Shown here: piece by piece, positions 17,174 to 26,379 of the stretch
Position numbering within the stretch: position 1 is the stretch's first letter
Layout of the letters: each line of letters begins with the position of its first letter
Assembly: GCF_025370105.1 (NCBI RefSeq)
Contig: NZ_JANQBK010000001.1
Coordinates: 682,001 to 746,000 of the forward strand
From: Sphingomonas hylomeconis
GTDB lineage: Bacteria; Pseudomonadota; Alphaproteobacteria; Sphingomonadales; Sphingomonadaceae
Direction of reading: 5' to 3'
DNA: 64,000 nucleotides
Translations under genes and position numbers: made by a program
The notes under the pieces: generated by a model
What the model saw: only the letters and a program-made list of their open reading frames with translations
The model's database searches: none
Told to the model about the DNA's origin: nothing

Positions 17174-17790
17174 GCGCGTTCCCCCCCGTTCCCAGAGTCG
17201 AGGGAATCGCCGCGCCGCTGCTGCGCGACAATGTCGATACCGACGCGATCATACCATCGCGCGAGATCAAAGGTGTGGGCAAGACGGGGCTTGCCGGCGG
17301 GCTGTTTGCGGGCTGGCGCTATACCGCGCCGGGCACGCGCGATCCCGATCCCGATTTCGTGCTTAATCAGCCGCGCTATGCACACGCCCCGGTGCTGCTC
17401 GCGGGCGAGAATTTCGGCTGCGGGTCGAGCCGCGAGCATGCGGTATGGGCGCTCCATGAATATGGCGTGCGCGCGATCCTAGCGCCGAGCTTCGCGCCGA
17501 TCTTTCGCGGCAACTGTATTCGTAACGGCATCATCCCGGTGGTGATCGATATGGCCGTGGTGCGCGCCATCGCCGCGGCAGATATGGTGGTGGTAGTCGA
17601 TCTGCTTGCGCAGCGCATCGAGGCGGGGGAATCGCACCATGCCTTCGAGATCGACGAAGAGGCCAAGGCGATGCTTGCCGAAGGCCTGGACGGCATCGAT
17701 CTCACGCTCCGCCACCATCCGGCAATCGCGGTGTTCCACGCCGCCGATCGCCTGGCGCGTCCCTGGATCTATCTGAGGCAAGAACCATGA
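17170..17790 (+). CDS. aconitase-superfamily hydro-lyase small subunit (LeuD-type)
   Basis: Small (swivelling domain) subunit partner of the preceding protein, 206 residues, close to the 200 usual for LeuD. LLRDNVDTDAIIPSRE and GENFGCGSSREHAVWAL are the LeuD signatures; RNGIIPVVI follows. The ATG at 17170 overlaps the large-subunit stop (ATGA) and the gene's own stop overlaps the next ATG, so the subunits are made in step. Catalyses hydration/dehydration together with the large subunit in the cytoplasm. Confidence 0.9.
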   Translation: MSAFPPVPRVEGIAAPLLRDNVDTDAIIPSREIKGVGKTGLAGGLFAGWRYTAPGTRDPDPDFVLNQPRYAHAPVLLAGENFGCGSSREHAVWALHEYGVRAILAPSFAPIFRGNCIRNGIIPVVIDMAVVRAIAAADMVVVVDLLAQRIEAGESHHAFEIDEEAKAMLAEGLDGIDLTLRHHPAIAVFHAADRLARPWIYLRQEP

Positions 17791-18713
17791 ACATCCTCAT
17801 CAGTGAAGTCGGTCCACGGGACGGCCTGCAGAGCATCGAGCGCATCATGCCGCTCGAGGCCAAGAAGGCGTGGATCGCCGCCGAAGCCGCGGCGGGCGTG
17901 CGCGAAATCGAGGTGGGCAGCTTCGTGCCGGCCAGCGTCCTCCCGCAGATGGCCGATACGGCCGAACTCGTTGCCTTTGGCAATACGATCGCGGGTCTGA
18001 CCGTCGCCGTGCTGGTGCCCAATCTAAAGGGGGCGGAGCGCGCGCTGGCGGCGGGCGCCCGCAAGCTTTCGATCCCGCTTTCGGTGTCTGAAACGCACAG
18101 CCTGAAGAATCTGCGCCGCAGTCATGACCAGGTGATCGACGAGATTGCACGGGTCGCGACGATGGTCGCGGCGGCGCCGGCGGGTGAACGCGCGCATTTC
18201 GAGGTCGGCCTGTCGACCGCCTTCGGCTGCACGATCGAGGGTACGGTGCCCGAAGACAAGGTCGTCGACCTCGCCGAGCGCGCGATTGCCGCGGGGGCGG
18301 CGGAGGTCTGCCTGTCGGACACGACGGGCTATGCCGACCCGGCAAAGGTCCGCCGGCTGGTCCGGCGCGTCAAAGCAGCGATCGGCGATGACCGGCTGAC
18401 CAGCCTGCATCTGCATAACACGCGCGGGCTCGGCCTCGCCAACGTGCTGGCCGGGCTCGATGAGGGTATTACCACGCTCGATGCGTCGCTCGGCGGGCTG
18501 GGCGGCTGCCCCTGGGCGCCGGGCGCATCGGGCAACATCGTTACCGAGGATCTGGTCTTCATGTTGCAGGCAATGGGATATCAAACCGGGATCGATCTGG
18601 AGGCGCTGATGAAGGTCCGCGCAATCGTCAGCGATGCGCTGCCCGGCGAGCCGCTCTACGGCTTCACACCAGATGCGGGGCTGCCGCTCGATTTCGAAAG
18701 CCGTGCGGCATGA
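17787..18713 (+). CDS. hydroxymethylglutaryl-CoA lyase family protein
   Basis: TIM-barrel carbon-carbon lyase of 308 residues. Catalytic features are GPRDGLQS at the N-terminus, the metal-binding pair in LHLHNTRG, and the loop GGLGGCPWAPGASGN with the catalytic Cys. HMG-CoA lyase splits HMG-CoA to acetyl-CoA and acetoacetate; relatives cleave other 3-hydroxy-3-methyl acyl-CoAs such as citramalyl-CoA-like compounds. Overlaps both neighbours by 4 nt. With the hydro-lyase upstream and a CoA-transferase downstream it would cleave the CoA ester of a branched hydroxy-diacid. Confidence 0.92.
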   Translation: MNILISEVGPRDGLQSIERIMPLEAKKAWIAAEAAAGVREIEVGSFVPASVLPQMADTAELVAFGNTIAGLTVAVLVPNLKGAERALAAGARKLSIPLSVSETHSLKNLRRSHDQVIDEIARVATMVAAAPAGERAHFEVGLSTAFGCTIEGTVPEDKVVDLAERAIAAGAAEVCLSDTTGYADPAKVRRLVRRVKAAIGDDRLTSLHLHNTRGLGLANVLAGLDEGITTLDASLGGLGGCPWAPGASGNIVTEDLVFMLQAMGYQTGIDLEALMKVRAIVSDALPGEPLYGFTPDAGLPLDFESRAA

Positions 18714-19834
18714 GTGCGCCGCAGCCGCTCGCCGGCCTCAAGGTCATCGAATTCACGCACATGGTGATGGGCCCCGCAGCGGGCGCAATGTTCGCCGCGC
18801 TCGGCGCCGACGTGGTGCGTGTCGAGCCGCTCGGCGGCGATCACACCCGTAATCTGATGGGGTCGGGCGCGGGCTATTTCCCGATGTACAACCGCCACAA
18901 GAAGAGCATCTGTCTCGATCTCAAGGCCAAAGACGGTCTCGCGACCGCGAATGCGCTGGTCGGCGAGGCCGACATCCTGATCGAGAATTTCCGCCCCGGC
19001 GCGCTCGATCGGCTCGGGCTTGGCTATGAAGCGCTCGCCGCGGTCAACCCCCGGCTGGTCTATTGCTCGCTCAAGGGATTCTTACCCGGACCGTACGAGA
19101 ACCGCACAGCGCTGGACGAGGTCGCGCAGATGATGGGCGGGCTCGCCTATATGACCGGACCGCCGGGCCGCCCGCTGCGCGCCGGATCAAGCGTGATCGA
19201 CGTGACCGGCGGGATGTTCGGCGTGATCGCGGTGCTCGCCGCGATCGAGGAGCGTCACCGCACCGGGCGCGGCCAGAAGGTGCAGGCTTCGCTGTTCGAG
19301 ACGACCGCATATCTGGTCGGACAGCATATGGCGCAGTTGGCCGTTACCGGAAAAGCCGCAGCGCCGATGCCTGCGCGCGTCTCCGCCTGGGCCATCTACG
19401 ACGTGTTTGAAACAAAGGATGAGCCGGTGTTCATCGGCGTCGTTACAGATGCGTTGTGGCAGAAATTCTGTGCGCTGTTCCAACTGGACGCACTGTGGGC
19501 CGACGAGGGGCTGCGCCGCAATAACGATCGGGTGATGGCGCGCGACCGTATCCTGCCCGAGATCCGTGCTCTCGTGGGGAGCTTTACACGCGAAGAGGTC
19601 ATCGCACGGCTGGAAGGATCGGGGCTGCCGTTCGCGCCAATCGGTCGTCCTGAGGACATGTTTGACGATCCGCAACTGGCGGAGGGCGGACTTGAAGCCG
19701 TGACCTTGCCGGATGGGCGCGAGACCCGGCTGCCCGCACTGCCGATCGAAATGGATGGCAAGCGGCTTGGCCGCGCGTCAGCATTGCCGATACCAGGTGC
19801 CGACGACGCTACGATCCGGTCGCGGACCGCGTGA
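18710..19834 (+). CDS. CaiB/BaiF family CoA-transferase
   Basis: Type III CoA-transferase of 374 residues, slightly shorter than the usual 380-400. Conserved parts are PLAGLKVIEFTHMVMGPAAG, ALGADVVRVEPLGGD, NRHKKSICLDLK, and NRTALDEVAQMMGGLAYMTG with the likely catalytic Asp. Start overlaps the lyase stop (ATGA). Distinct from the copy at 1-570, so the region has two transferases for two acids or two stages. Probably provides the CoA ester cleaved by the upstream lyase. Last structural gene of operon D before the repressor. Confidence 0.92.
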   Translation: MSAPQPLAGLKVIEFTHMVMGPAAGAMFAALGADVVRVEPLGGDHTRNLMGSGAGYFPMYNRHKKSICLDLKAKDGLATANALVGEADILIENFRPGALDRLGLGYEALAAVNPRLVYCSLKGFLPGPYENRTALDEVAQMMGGLAYMTGPPGRPLRAGSSVIDVTGGMFGVIAVLAAIEERHRTGRGQKVQASLFETTAYLVGQHMAQLAVTGKAAAPMPARVSAWAIYDVFETKDEPVFIGVVTDALWQKFCALFQLDALWADEGLRRNNDRVMARDRILPEIRALVGSFTREEVIARLEGSGLPFAPIGRPEDMFDDPQLAEGGLEAVTLPDGRETRLPALPIEMDGKRLGRASALPIPGADDATIRSRTA

Positions 19835-19929
19835 GATGATCTAGGACTTGGGCGGTTGCCGAGTGTGGACAACTGCGCCATTATCGCCGAGGGGACGAAC
19901 AGGTTATCCCAACAATTCAGGAGCAGGAT

Positions 19930-20682
19930 GTGATCCGCGACGCAATCGCCGCTGGAAAAGCGCACCCGCGTTACCTTCAACTGTCGGAAACCTTGCGATC
20001 TGCGATCCTGTCGGGCGAATTGTCGCCGTCCGAGCAATTTCCGACCGAAAGCGATCTCTGCAAGACGCATGGCGTCAGCCGATTCACTGTCCGTGAAGCA
20101 TTACGTCGGTTGGAGGTGGAGGGGCTGATCGCCCGGCGACGTGGCTCTGGCACCGTCGTACGTCCGGCGGCAGCGCGTGGCGGGACGCTGCACCAGCCGC
20201 TGTCGAACGTCGGCGAAATCCTGCAATACGCCAAAGATACGTCGATCGTCTTCACCGCCGAGGGGGAAGCGAGACTACCACGCAAGATTGCCGAAGAGGT
20301 TGATGTACCGACGAACGAAAAATGGGTCTGCTTCCGCGGCATTCGCGCGCGTGATGGCGACCCGCGTCCGATTGCGGTGACCGATGCCTATGTGCATGGG
20401 CGGCTACGCGACGTCGCGCTTGCTATTGATCTGTCGCAAAGCACGCTGTTTCGCCAGCTCGAACAAGCAGGCAACGTCCGTATTGGACGCATTACTCAGG
20501 ACATTGCGGCGGTGTCCGCCAGCGCTGACATATCGACGTTGCTGCGCGTGCCGCGCCGCAGTGCATGCCTGCGGATCCTGCGCTGTTATTACGATAGCGA
20601 GGACCGCCTGTTCGAAATTTCCGCAAGCCATCATCCGGGCGATCGGTTCGCCTATTCCATGCATATCGAGAATGATCGCTAG
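19930..20682 (+). CDS. GntR-family (HutC subfamily, UTRA domain) transcriptional repressor
   Basis: 250 residues: winged helix (about 15-85; LSETLRSAILSGELSPSEQFPTE cut here as LSETLRSAIL, then SRFTVREALRRLEVEGLI) and a UTRA ligand-binding domain (about 105-245, with FRGIRARDGDP and TLFRQLEQ). GTG start with AGGAG 6 nt upstream. It follows operon D by 95 nt and precedes operator 4. HutC-type proteins bind palindromes of the form TTGT-N4-ACAA, exactly the shape of the four copies here, so it is almost certainly the regulator of this region, released by a pathway intermediate. A half-site GGACAA at 19867-19872 hints at weak autoregulation. Confidence 0.93.
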   Translation: MIRDAIAAGKAHPRYLQLSETLRSAILSGELSPSEQFPTESDLCKTHGVSRFTVREALRRLEVEGLIARRRGSGTVVRPAAARGGTLHQPLSNVGEILQYAKDTSIVFTAEGEARLPRKIAEEVDVPTNEKWVCFRGIRARDGDPRPIAVTDAYVHGRLRDVALAIDLSQSTLFRQLEQAGNVRIGRITQDIAAVSASADISTLLRVPRRSACLRILRCYYDSEDRLFEISASHHPGDRFAYSMHIENDR

Positions 20683-20829
20683 GCTTGTTTCTGCATGGCC
20701 GGGTGCGGTGGGGTGTACCGCGCGGTGCTTTCCGTCCCGGCGATCGTAGCGGCTGGTCAGGTGCCTCCATCAACCGCAGAGCGTGCCAGCAATAAGTTGT
20801 TGCGCCGCCCCGGATCTCCTGCTCTAAAT

Positions 20830-20841
20830 TTGTCCGGACAA
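20830..20841. promoter_or_regulatory. operator 4, TTGTCCGGACAA
   Basis: Perfect 12-bp palindrome, extended to 16 bp as ATTTGTCCGGACAAAT (20828-20843). It lies 23 nt upstream of the ATG of the membrane-protein gene and 147 nt after the repressor stop. Best-conserved of the four copies. Confidence 0.85.
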
Positions 20842-20864
20842 ATGACGTAGATTTGAGAGCTATC

Positions 20865-21539
20865 ATGGATGCCTATGCCTATCCGTCACTGGTCTTCGTG
20901 CACCTGCTGCTATTCGTGCTGTGGTTGGGGGCGGACGTTGGCGTATTTGTGCTGGGGCAGCATTTCCGCAAACGCGATCGGTACACGCTTGAGCAGCGGT
21001 TGGCGCTGCTGAAACTGCTGGTCGAGGTCGACATGGTACCGCGTACCGCATGGGCGCTGATGGTGCCGGTGAGCCTGTCCGTGGTGGCGATGGGCGGGTT
21101 CTGGGCGGTTCCATCCTGGCTGTTGATCGTGGCATGGGCGATTGGGGCGTTGTGGATCTGGCTGGTGTGGGACGCGCATCTCCATGACCAGACACCGCGT
21201 GCCGCTCGCGACCGGCGGATCGAATTTGGGCTGAAGATCGGTCTGGCGGCCTTCTATCTGTGGCTGGGCGGCGCGTCGTTGATCCAACAGGAACCGATCA
21301 CGGACACATGGCTCGCGTCGAAGGCATTGCTGTTCGGTGTTATTTTCGGCGCGGCAATCATGATCGATGTTGCGTTCAAACCAGTCGGCCCGTTGCTTGC
21401 GCGATTGCTCAAGGAAGGATCGAGCGACGAGATCGAGATCCCGTTGCTGCGCACGATGAACCGCACGCGGCTGTGGGTGTGGACAGTTTATCTGCTCCTG
21501 CTCGCCACCGCCTATATCGGCCAGGTAAAGCCGTTCTGA
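20865..21539 (+). CDS. six-helix membrane protein, possible haem/cytochrome-linked (PuuD/CopD-like)
   Basis: 224 residues with about six membrane segments; the first, FVHLLLFVLWLGADVGVFVLG, has the His and Trp-Leu-Gly pattern seen in membrane haem or copper proteins of the CopD/urate-hydroxylase PuuD N-terminal type. I cannot place it in a named family. The ATG at 20865 has GAGAG 6 nt upstream; the in-frame TTG at 20853 is less likely. Under operator 4 and directly followed (1-nt overlap) by a cytochrome c lipoprotein, so it probably passes electrons between a pathway oxidoreductase and the respiratory chain. Confidence 0.75.
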   Translation: MDAYAYPSLVFVHLLLFVLWLGADVGVFVLGQHFRKRDRYTLEQRLALLKLLVEVDMVPRTAWALMVPVSLSVVAMGGFWAVPSWLLIVAWAIGALWIWLVWDAHLHDQTPRAARDRRIEFGLKIGLAAFYLWLGGASLIQQEPITDTWLASKALLFGVIFGAAIMIDVAFKPVGPLLARLLKEGSSDEIEIPLLRTMNRTRLWVWTVYLLLLATAYIGQVKPF

Positions 21540-21913
21540 TGCGCCTGTTCGTGGTTGTATCGTCCTTGTCACTGGCGGCCTGCGGGGCGCAGTCTCCTGG
21601 CGACCCGGCACCGGCGCAGCCGTCATCGGCTCTCGCTTCCTGCACCACCTGTCATAGCCTGAAGGCGGCCGGTCCGAAGCGATCCGGTCCGCACCTGGCG
21701 GGCGTGATCGGTCGTAAGGCAGGATCCCTATCTGGCTATGCCTACTCCGCCGCGATGAAGCGGAGCAATTTAATTTGGACGCAAGCCGCGCTGGACGCAT
21801 TTCTCGCCGATCCGACCGGCGTTATTCCTGGAACCAGAATGTCGATGCGGGTTCCGGATGCGCAAAGACGCAAGCAGATCATCGCGGAACTGACCGTCGG
21901 CCGCGAGCGGTAA
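21539..21913 (+). CDS. lipoprotein c-type cytochrome
   Basis: 124 residues. A lipoprotein signal peptide ends in the lipobox LAAC (Cys15), then a Pro/Ala-rich linker, then one haem site CTTCH near residue 36 and a distal Met in the GTRMSMRV segment: a small class I cytochrome c with the GPHLAGVIGRKAG loop. The ATG at 21539 overlaps the TGA of the membrane protein. It acts at the periplasmic face as electron acceptor or carrier. PuuD joins a membrane domain and a cytochrome c in one chain; here they are two genes. Confidence 0.88.
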   Translation: MRLFVVVSSLSLAACGAQSPGDPAPAQPSSALASCTTCHSLKAAGPKRSGPHLAGVIGRKAGSLSGYAYSAAMKRSNLIWTQAALDAFLADPTGVIPGTRMSMRVPDAQRRKQIIAELTVGRER

Positions 21914-22124
21914 CCCTTAATTGCCATCGGGGTTGGTGGGGCAGGGCTCAGTTCGTCCATTCGGTCGGTACGCGATATGCTTCCCCCATCTACCGAAAAG
22001 CGATTTTTCCGGCGCACTGTGGGCACTGAAGATAAAGTCTTCTCCTTGGTCGGGCGTTTCTCTCGGCTCAGCGGTCAACATCAGCGGGCGACAATCCTGG
22101 TTGCGATCCTGCCGCCCCAGCCAA

Positions 22125-22748
22125 CTATCTGCCCTCAGGGCTCTCCCGCCAGGCGCCCGGGGCGAGGTCGTCGAGCGACCAGTCGCCGATCGACCACCGT
22201 ACGAGCCGCAGCGTCGGGTGGCCCACCGCGGCCGTCATGCGGCGCACCTGGCGGTTGCGGCCCTCGCGGATCGTCAGCTTGAGCCAATTGTCGGGAATGC
22301 TCTTGCGGAAGCGCACCGGGGGATCGCGCGGCCATAATTGGGGCGGCGCGATGCGCTCGACCTCGGCCGGGCGGGTGATGCCGTCCTTCAGCACGACGCC
22401 GCGACGCAACTGGTCCAGCGCCGCATCGGCGACGTCACCCTCGACCTGCACCAGATAGGTCTTGGGCAGCTTGAATTTGGGATCGGCAATGCGCGCCTGC
22501 AGCCGGCCGTCATCGGTCAGCAGCAGCAGCCCCTCGCTGTCGAGATCGAGGCGACCCGCTGGGTACACGCCAGGCACGTCGACGAACGCCGACAGCGTCG
22601 GGCGATCCGATCCGGCGGTGCCGCGATCGGTGAACTGGCAGAGCACGCCGTAAGGCTTGTTGAACAGAAGGAGCGAGGCGCGTCTCCAATCGGCGGAGCC
22701 GGAGAGTGGTACGGATGCGGAGACGATGTTGCCCCCACCTTTCGTCAC
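22125..22748 (-). CDS. rluE: RluE/RsuA-family pseudouridine synthase
   Basis: rRNA pseudouridine synthase of about 207 residues without an S4 domain, as in Rlu[18 protein letters not shown] starts the domain, [16 protein letters not shown] holds the catalytic Asp, then KTYLVQVEG and [12 protein letters not shown]. An upstream ATG at 22787 lies inside an intergenic palindrome, so I prefer the GTG at 22748; no good ribosome site supports either. Modifies 23S rRNA (U2457 in E. coli). Symbol by family; another RsuA-group enzyme is possible. Confidence 0.85.
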   Translation of the reverse strand: MTKGGGNIVSASVPLSGSADWRRASLLLFNKPYGVLCQFTDRGTAGSDRPTLSAFVDVPGVYPAGRLDLDSEGLLLLTDDGRLQARIADPKFKLPKTYLVQVEGDVADAALDQLRRGVVLKDGITRPAEVERIAPPQLWPRDPPVRFRKSIPDNWLKLTIREGRNRQVRRMTAAVGHPTLRLVRWSIGDWSLDDLAPGAWRESPEGR

Positions 22749-22838
22749 CCCGGACTTGTTCCGGGGGCCACGGCGCCACGGACCCATACGCCGTCGATGT
22801 GCGGCACGGTGGACCCCGGAACAAGGCCGGGGTGACGA
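22743..22838. repeat. intergenic palindromic repeat, GTCACCCCGG type
   Basis: About 30-nt arms (CGTCACCCCGGACTTGTTCC... and its complement near 22810-22838) around a spacer, between rluE and acnA. Same family as the repeat at 40653. Such CGTCATCCCGG-type units are common dispersed elements in this group of bacteria. Confidence 0.8.
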
Positions 22839-22882
22839 TTGAAAGGTGGCGGGGGCAGCGCGCGCGGCCCCCGCCGAGCTTA

Positions 22883-25567
22883 TCAGGCGGCCAGCTTGCG
22901 CAGCACGTAGTGCAGGATGCCGCCGTTGAGGAAATATTCCAGCTCGTTGACGGTATCGATGCGGCAGCGCGTCTCGAACGTCTCGGTCGAACCGTCGGCG
23001 CGGGTCAGCGTGACGGTCACGTCCTGGCGCGGGCGGATCTCGGCGACACCGGTGATGGTGAAGCTTTCCGAGCCGTCGAGGCCGAGCGTCTGGCGCGTGA
23101 CGCCGTCGGCGAACTGCAGCGGCAGCACGCCCATGCCGACCAGGTTCGAGCGGTGGATGCGCTCGAAGCTTTCGGTGATGACCGCGCGGACCCCAAGCAG
23201 GTTGGTGCCCTTGGCCGCCCAGTCGCGTGACGAGCCGGTGCCATATTCCTTGCCGGCGATGACCACCAATGGCGTGCCATCGGCCTTGAAGCGCATCGCG
23301 GCGTCGTAGATCGCCATCGTCTCGCCCTTGTACGACGACATGCCGCCTTCGATGCCGGGGACCATCTCGTTCTTGATGCGGATATTGGCGAAGGTGCCGC
23401 GCATCATCACGTCATGGTTGCCGCGGCGCGCGCCATAGCTGTTGAAGTCGGCGCGGCTGACCTGATGCTCCTGCAGGAACGTGCCGGCCGGGCTGTCAGC
23501 CTTGATGCTGCCGGCGGGCGAGATGTGGTCGGTGGTGATCGAATCGCCGAGGATCGCCAGCGGCCGTGCGTCGATGATGTCCTGCACGGGCGCAGGCGTC
23601 ATCGTCATGCCCTCGAAATAGGGCGGGTTGGCGACATAGGTGCTGCCGGCGCGCCACGTATAGGTGTCGGAGCCCTCGACCTGGATTTCCTGCCATTTGG
23701 CGTCGCCGGCATAGACATTGCCGTAGCGGTTGCGGAACATGCTATCGTCGATATTGGCGGTCATCACCGAGGCGATCTCGGCGTTCGATGGCCAGATGTC
23801 CTTGAGGTACACGTCCTGCCCGTCGGAGCCCTGACCCAGCGGCGTTTCGACCATGTCGGTCGTGACCGAGCCCTTGATCGCATAGGCGACGACCAGCGGC
23901 GGCGAGGCGAGGAAGTTGGCACGCACGTCGGGCGAGACGCGGCCCTCGAAATTGCGGTTGCCCGACAGGACCGAGGCGGCGACAAGATCGTTCTCGTTGA
24001 TCGCGGCGGACAGTTCGGTGGCGAGCGGCCCGGAATTGCCGATACAGGTGGTGCAGCCATAGCCGACCAGATTGAAGCCCATCGCGTTGAGGTCGGTGGT
24101 GAGACCGGCCTTGTCGAGATAATCGGTAACGACCTGGCTGCCGGGGGCGAGCGAGGTCTTGACCCAGGGCTTGCTCTTCAGGCCCAGCGCATGCGCCTTG
24201 CGCGCGACGAGGCCAGCGGCGACCAGGACGCTCGGGTTCGAGGTATTGGTGCAACTGGTGATTGCGGCGATCACGACGTCGCCGTCGCCCAGATCATGCT
24301 CGCGGCCCTCGACCGCGACGCGGTTCGGGCGATCCTTGTTGTAGAGCTTGAACAGATCGCCGTTGAACACTTCGTCGACCTTGTTGAGCGCGACCTTGTC
24401 CTGCGGGCGCTTGGGGCCGGCGAGCGACGGCACGACGCAGCTCATGTCGAGCTCGAGCGTGTCGGTGAACACCGGATCGACGCTGTCCGCGTCGTGCCAC
24501 AGGCCCTGCGCCTTGCAGTATGCCTCGACCAGCGCGACGGTTTCTTCCGAGCGCGCGGTGAGGCGCAGATACTCGATCGTCTTAGCGTCGATCGGGAAGA
24601 AGCCGCACGTCGCGCCATATTCCGGCGCCATATTGGCGATCGTCGCGCGATCGGCGAGCGTCATCGTATCGAGGCCAGGGCCGTAGAATTCGACGAACCG
24701 GCCGACCACGCCGCGCGAACGCAGCATCTGCGTGACGGTGAGCACGAGATCGGTGGCGGTGATGCCCTCGGCCATCGCGCCGGTAAGCTTGAAGCCGACC
24801 ACTTCGGGGATCAGCATCGACACCGGCTGGCCGAGCATCGCCGCTTCGGCCTCGATCCCGCCGACGCCCCAGCCGAGCACGCCCATGCCGTTGACCATCG
24901 TGGTGTGGCTGTCGGTGCCGACCAGCGTGTCGGGATAGGCGACCATGCGGCCATCGGCGTTATCGCCCGAGCTTTCCGCCGACCACACGGCCTGACCGAT
25001 ATATTCGAGGTTCACCTGGTGGCAGATGCCGGTGCCCGGCGGCACGACCTGGAAATTGTCGAGCGCCTTGCTGCCCCACTTCAGGAATTCGTAGCGCTCG
25101 AAATTGCGCTCATATTCGAGATCGACGTTATCCTCGAACGCCTTGGGCGTGCCGAATTCGTCGACCATCACCGAGTGATCGATGACGAGATGGACGGGGA
25201 CCAGCGGATTGATCTTGGCCGCGTCGCCGCCCAGCTTGGTGATCGCATCGCGCATCGCCGCCAGATCGACCACGCAGGGCACGCCGGTGAAATCCTGCAT
25301 CAGCACGCGTGCGGGGCGATACTGGATCTCGCGATTGGAGCGCTGCTCCTGCTGCCAGTCGACGATCGCCTGTACGTCTTCGGTAGTGACGGTCTTGCCG
25401 TCCTCGAAGCGCAGCAGATTTTCCAGCAGCACCTTCATCGAGAAGGGCAGGCGGCTGATATCGCCGTACTTTTCCGCTGCCTTGGCCAGGGAGTAATAGT
25501 CGTATTGCTTGCCGTTCACGTCGAGCGTGGTGCGGGTGCCGAGTGTGTCCTGGCCGATGGCGGTCAT
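22883..25567 (-). CDS. acnA: aconitate hydratase A
   Basis: TCA-cycle aconitase, 894 residues, the normal length. Iron-sulphur cysteines are seen in [15 protein letters not shown] and [38 protein letters not shown] and [24 protein letters not shown] are further signatures, and the swivelling domain follows with [17 protein letters not shown]. The start is the ATG at 25567 (MTAIGQDTL) with GGGAAGGA upstream; longer readings are not conserved. Monocistronic as far as visible. Confidence 0.98.
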   Translation of the reverse strand: MTAIGQDTLGTRTTLDVNGKQYDYYSLAKAAEKYGDISRLPFSMKVLLENLLRFEDGKTVTTEDVQAIVDWQQEQRSNREIQYRPARVLMQDFTGVPCVVDLAAMRDAITKLGGDAAKINPLVPVHLVIDHSVMVDEFGTPKAFEDNVDLEYERNFERYEFLKWGSKALDNFQVVPPGTGICHQVNLEYIGQAVWSAESSGDNADGRMVAYPDTLVGTDSHTTMVNGMGVLGWGVGGIEAEAAMLGQPVSMLIPEVVGFKLTGAMAEGITATDLVLTVTQMLRSRGVVGRFVEFYGPGLDTMTLADRATIANMAPEYGATCGFFPIDAKTIEYLRLTARSEETVALVEAYCKAQGLWHDADSVDPVFTDTLELDMSCVVPSLAGPKRPQDKVALNKVDEVFNGDLFKLYNKDRPNRVAVEGREHDLGDGDVVIAAITSCTNTSNPSVLVAAGLVARKAHALGLKSKPWVKTSLAPGSQVVTDYLDKAGLTTDLNAMGFNLVGYGCTTCIGNSGPLATELSAAINENDLVAASVLSGNRNFEGRVSPDVRANFLASPPLVVAYAIKGSVTTDMVETPLGQGSDGQDVYLKDIWPSNAEIASVMTANIDDSMFRNRYGNVYAGDAKWQEIQVEGSDTYTWRAGSTYVANPPYFEGMTMTPAPVQDIIDARPLAILGDSITTDHISPAGSIKADSPAGTFLQEHQVSRADFNSYGARRGNHDVMMRGTFANIRIKNEMVPGIEGGMSSYKGETMAIYDAAMRFKADGTPLVVIAGKEYGTGSSRDWAAKGTNLLGVRAVITESFERIHRSNLVGMGVLPLQFADGVTRQTLGLDGSESFTITGVAEIRPRQDVTVTLTRADGSTETFETRCRIDTVNELEYFLNGGILHYVLRKLAA

Positions 25568-25975
25568 GGAGGCGGGTCCTTCCCTTATGGTGCCCGGGGC
25601 GTGGGGCGCGCAATGGGGAAGCGGGCAGGGCCGCAAAGGCGCGCCTCTGGCCGGGGCGAAATGGCTAGAGTCGGGGTCGCCTTAGCAAGGGGGTGGGGGC
25701 AGGGGAAGGGTGGTTAGCCGCGCTTTGCCCGTCGCGGCATCGTGGCGGGCGACCCCAGGGGACGGCTGGGGATCGCTGCCCGCCAAAGGAGCACGGATCC
25801 GGTGCTGCTGCACGATCGTCGCCGGCAATGGCGCTCGCCTCGGCAGGCGCCTTACATCCATATGACAGCGAGGCGCCCGGAGGCGGAATTGCGACGACCT
25901 GAGCGCGGGCAAGGGTGTTAGGACAGCAAAATTGTCGTAATCGGAGGCATCGCAAGAATCAGGCGGTTTCGACGG
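25568..25975. other. non-coding gap upstream of acnA
   Basis: 408 nt, G-rich on the plus strand, with no reading frame of convincing composition. It must contain the acnA promoter (minus) and that of the 90-residue gene (plus), but I see no clear -10/-35 pair or hairpin. Confidence 0.5.
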
Positions 25976-26248
25976 ATGATGTTCAGGACAGAGCGCCTTG
26001 CGCGCGTTGCGCATGCGATCGACGATGAGATGTTTTACCAGCGCCATGGCTTCATGCCGGCGGCGGATCAGCCCGATCCGGCACCCGCCGTCGTCGCGAT
26101 CGCCGAGGTGGCAATGCTGGCGACGGACGGTGATCTCGAGGCGCTCGATCGGCTGCGCGCGATGCGCGCCCAATATATGGCAACGCTAATCGACGGGCCT
26201 GCCGCGGAGGCTGGCGCTGACGCTGCGGTCGTCAGGCTGGGCGTCTGA
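25976..26248 (+). CDS. small hypothetical protein, 90 aa
   Basis: Acidic, Ala-rich, entirely helical soluble protein with typical high-GC third codon positions. No recognised domain, signal or membrane segment. Two adjacent ATG codons at 25976 and 25979; no strong ribosome site. Stands alone between acnA and the convergent hydroxyacid dehydrogenase. An overlapping antisense reading exists but has poor composition. Confidence 0.55.
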   Translation: MMFRTERLARVAHAIDDEMFYQRHGFMPAADQPDPAPAVVAIAEVAMLATDGDLEALDRLRAMRAQYMATLIDGPAAEAGADAAVVRLGV

Positions 26249-26379
26249 CGCTGCCCATAAGGGGCACGCTTTGACCGCTGCCACAGTCTCACGCCAACGC
26301 ACGGTGATGGGTCGCTTGGGATCGTTCCGGCGCTACCCCAGGCACGCGGCATGAACTGCCATCGCAGGCTCGACCGGGG

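Noticed and set aside
15770..17790. Calling the LeuCD pair leucine biosynthesis genes
   Set aside because: Family is right but the operon partners and operator are catabolic; kept as LeuC/LeuD-type without gene symbols.
22743..22838. CRISPR or phage attachment site
   Set aside because: Single mirror-image unit with one related copy 18 kb away; no spacer series, no integrase.
23414..25717. 767-codon open frame on the plus strand
   Set aside because: Antisense shadow of acnA; composition rich in Arg, His and Asp typical of reversed high-GC codons, no domain.
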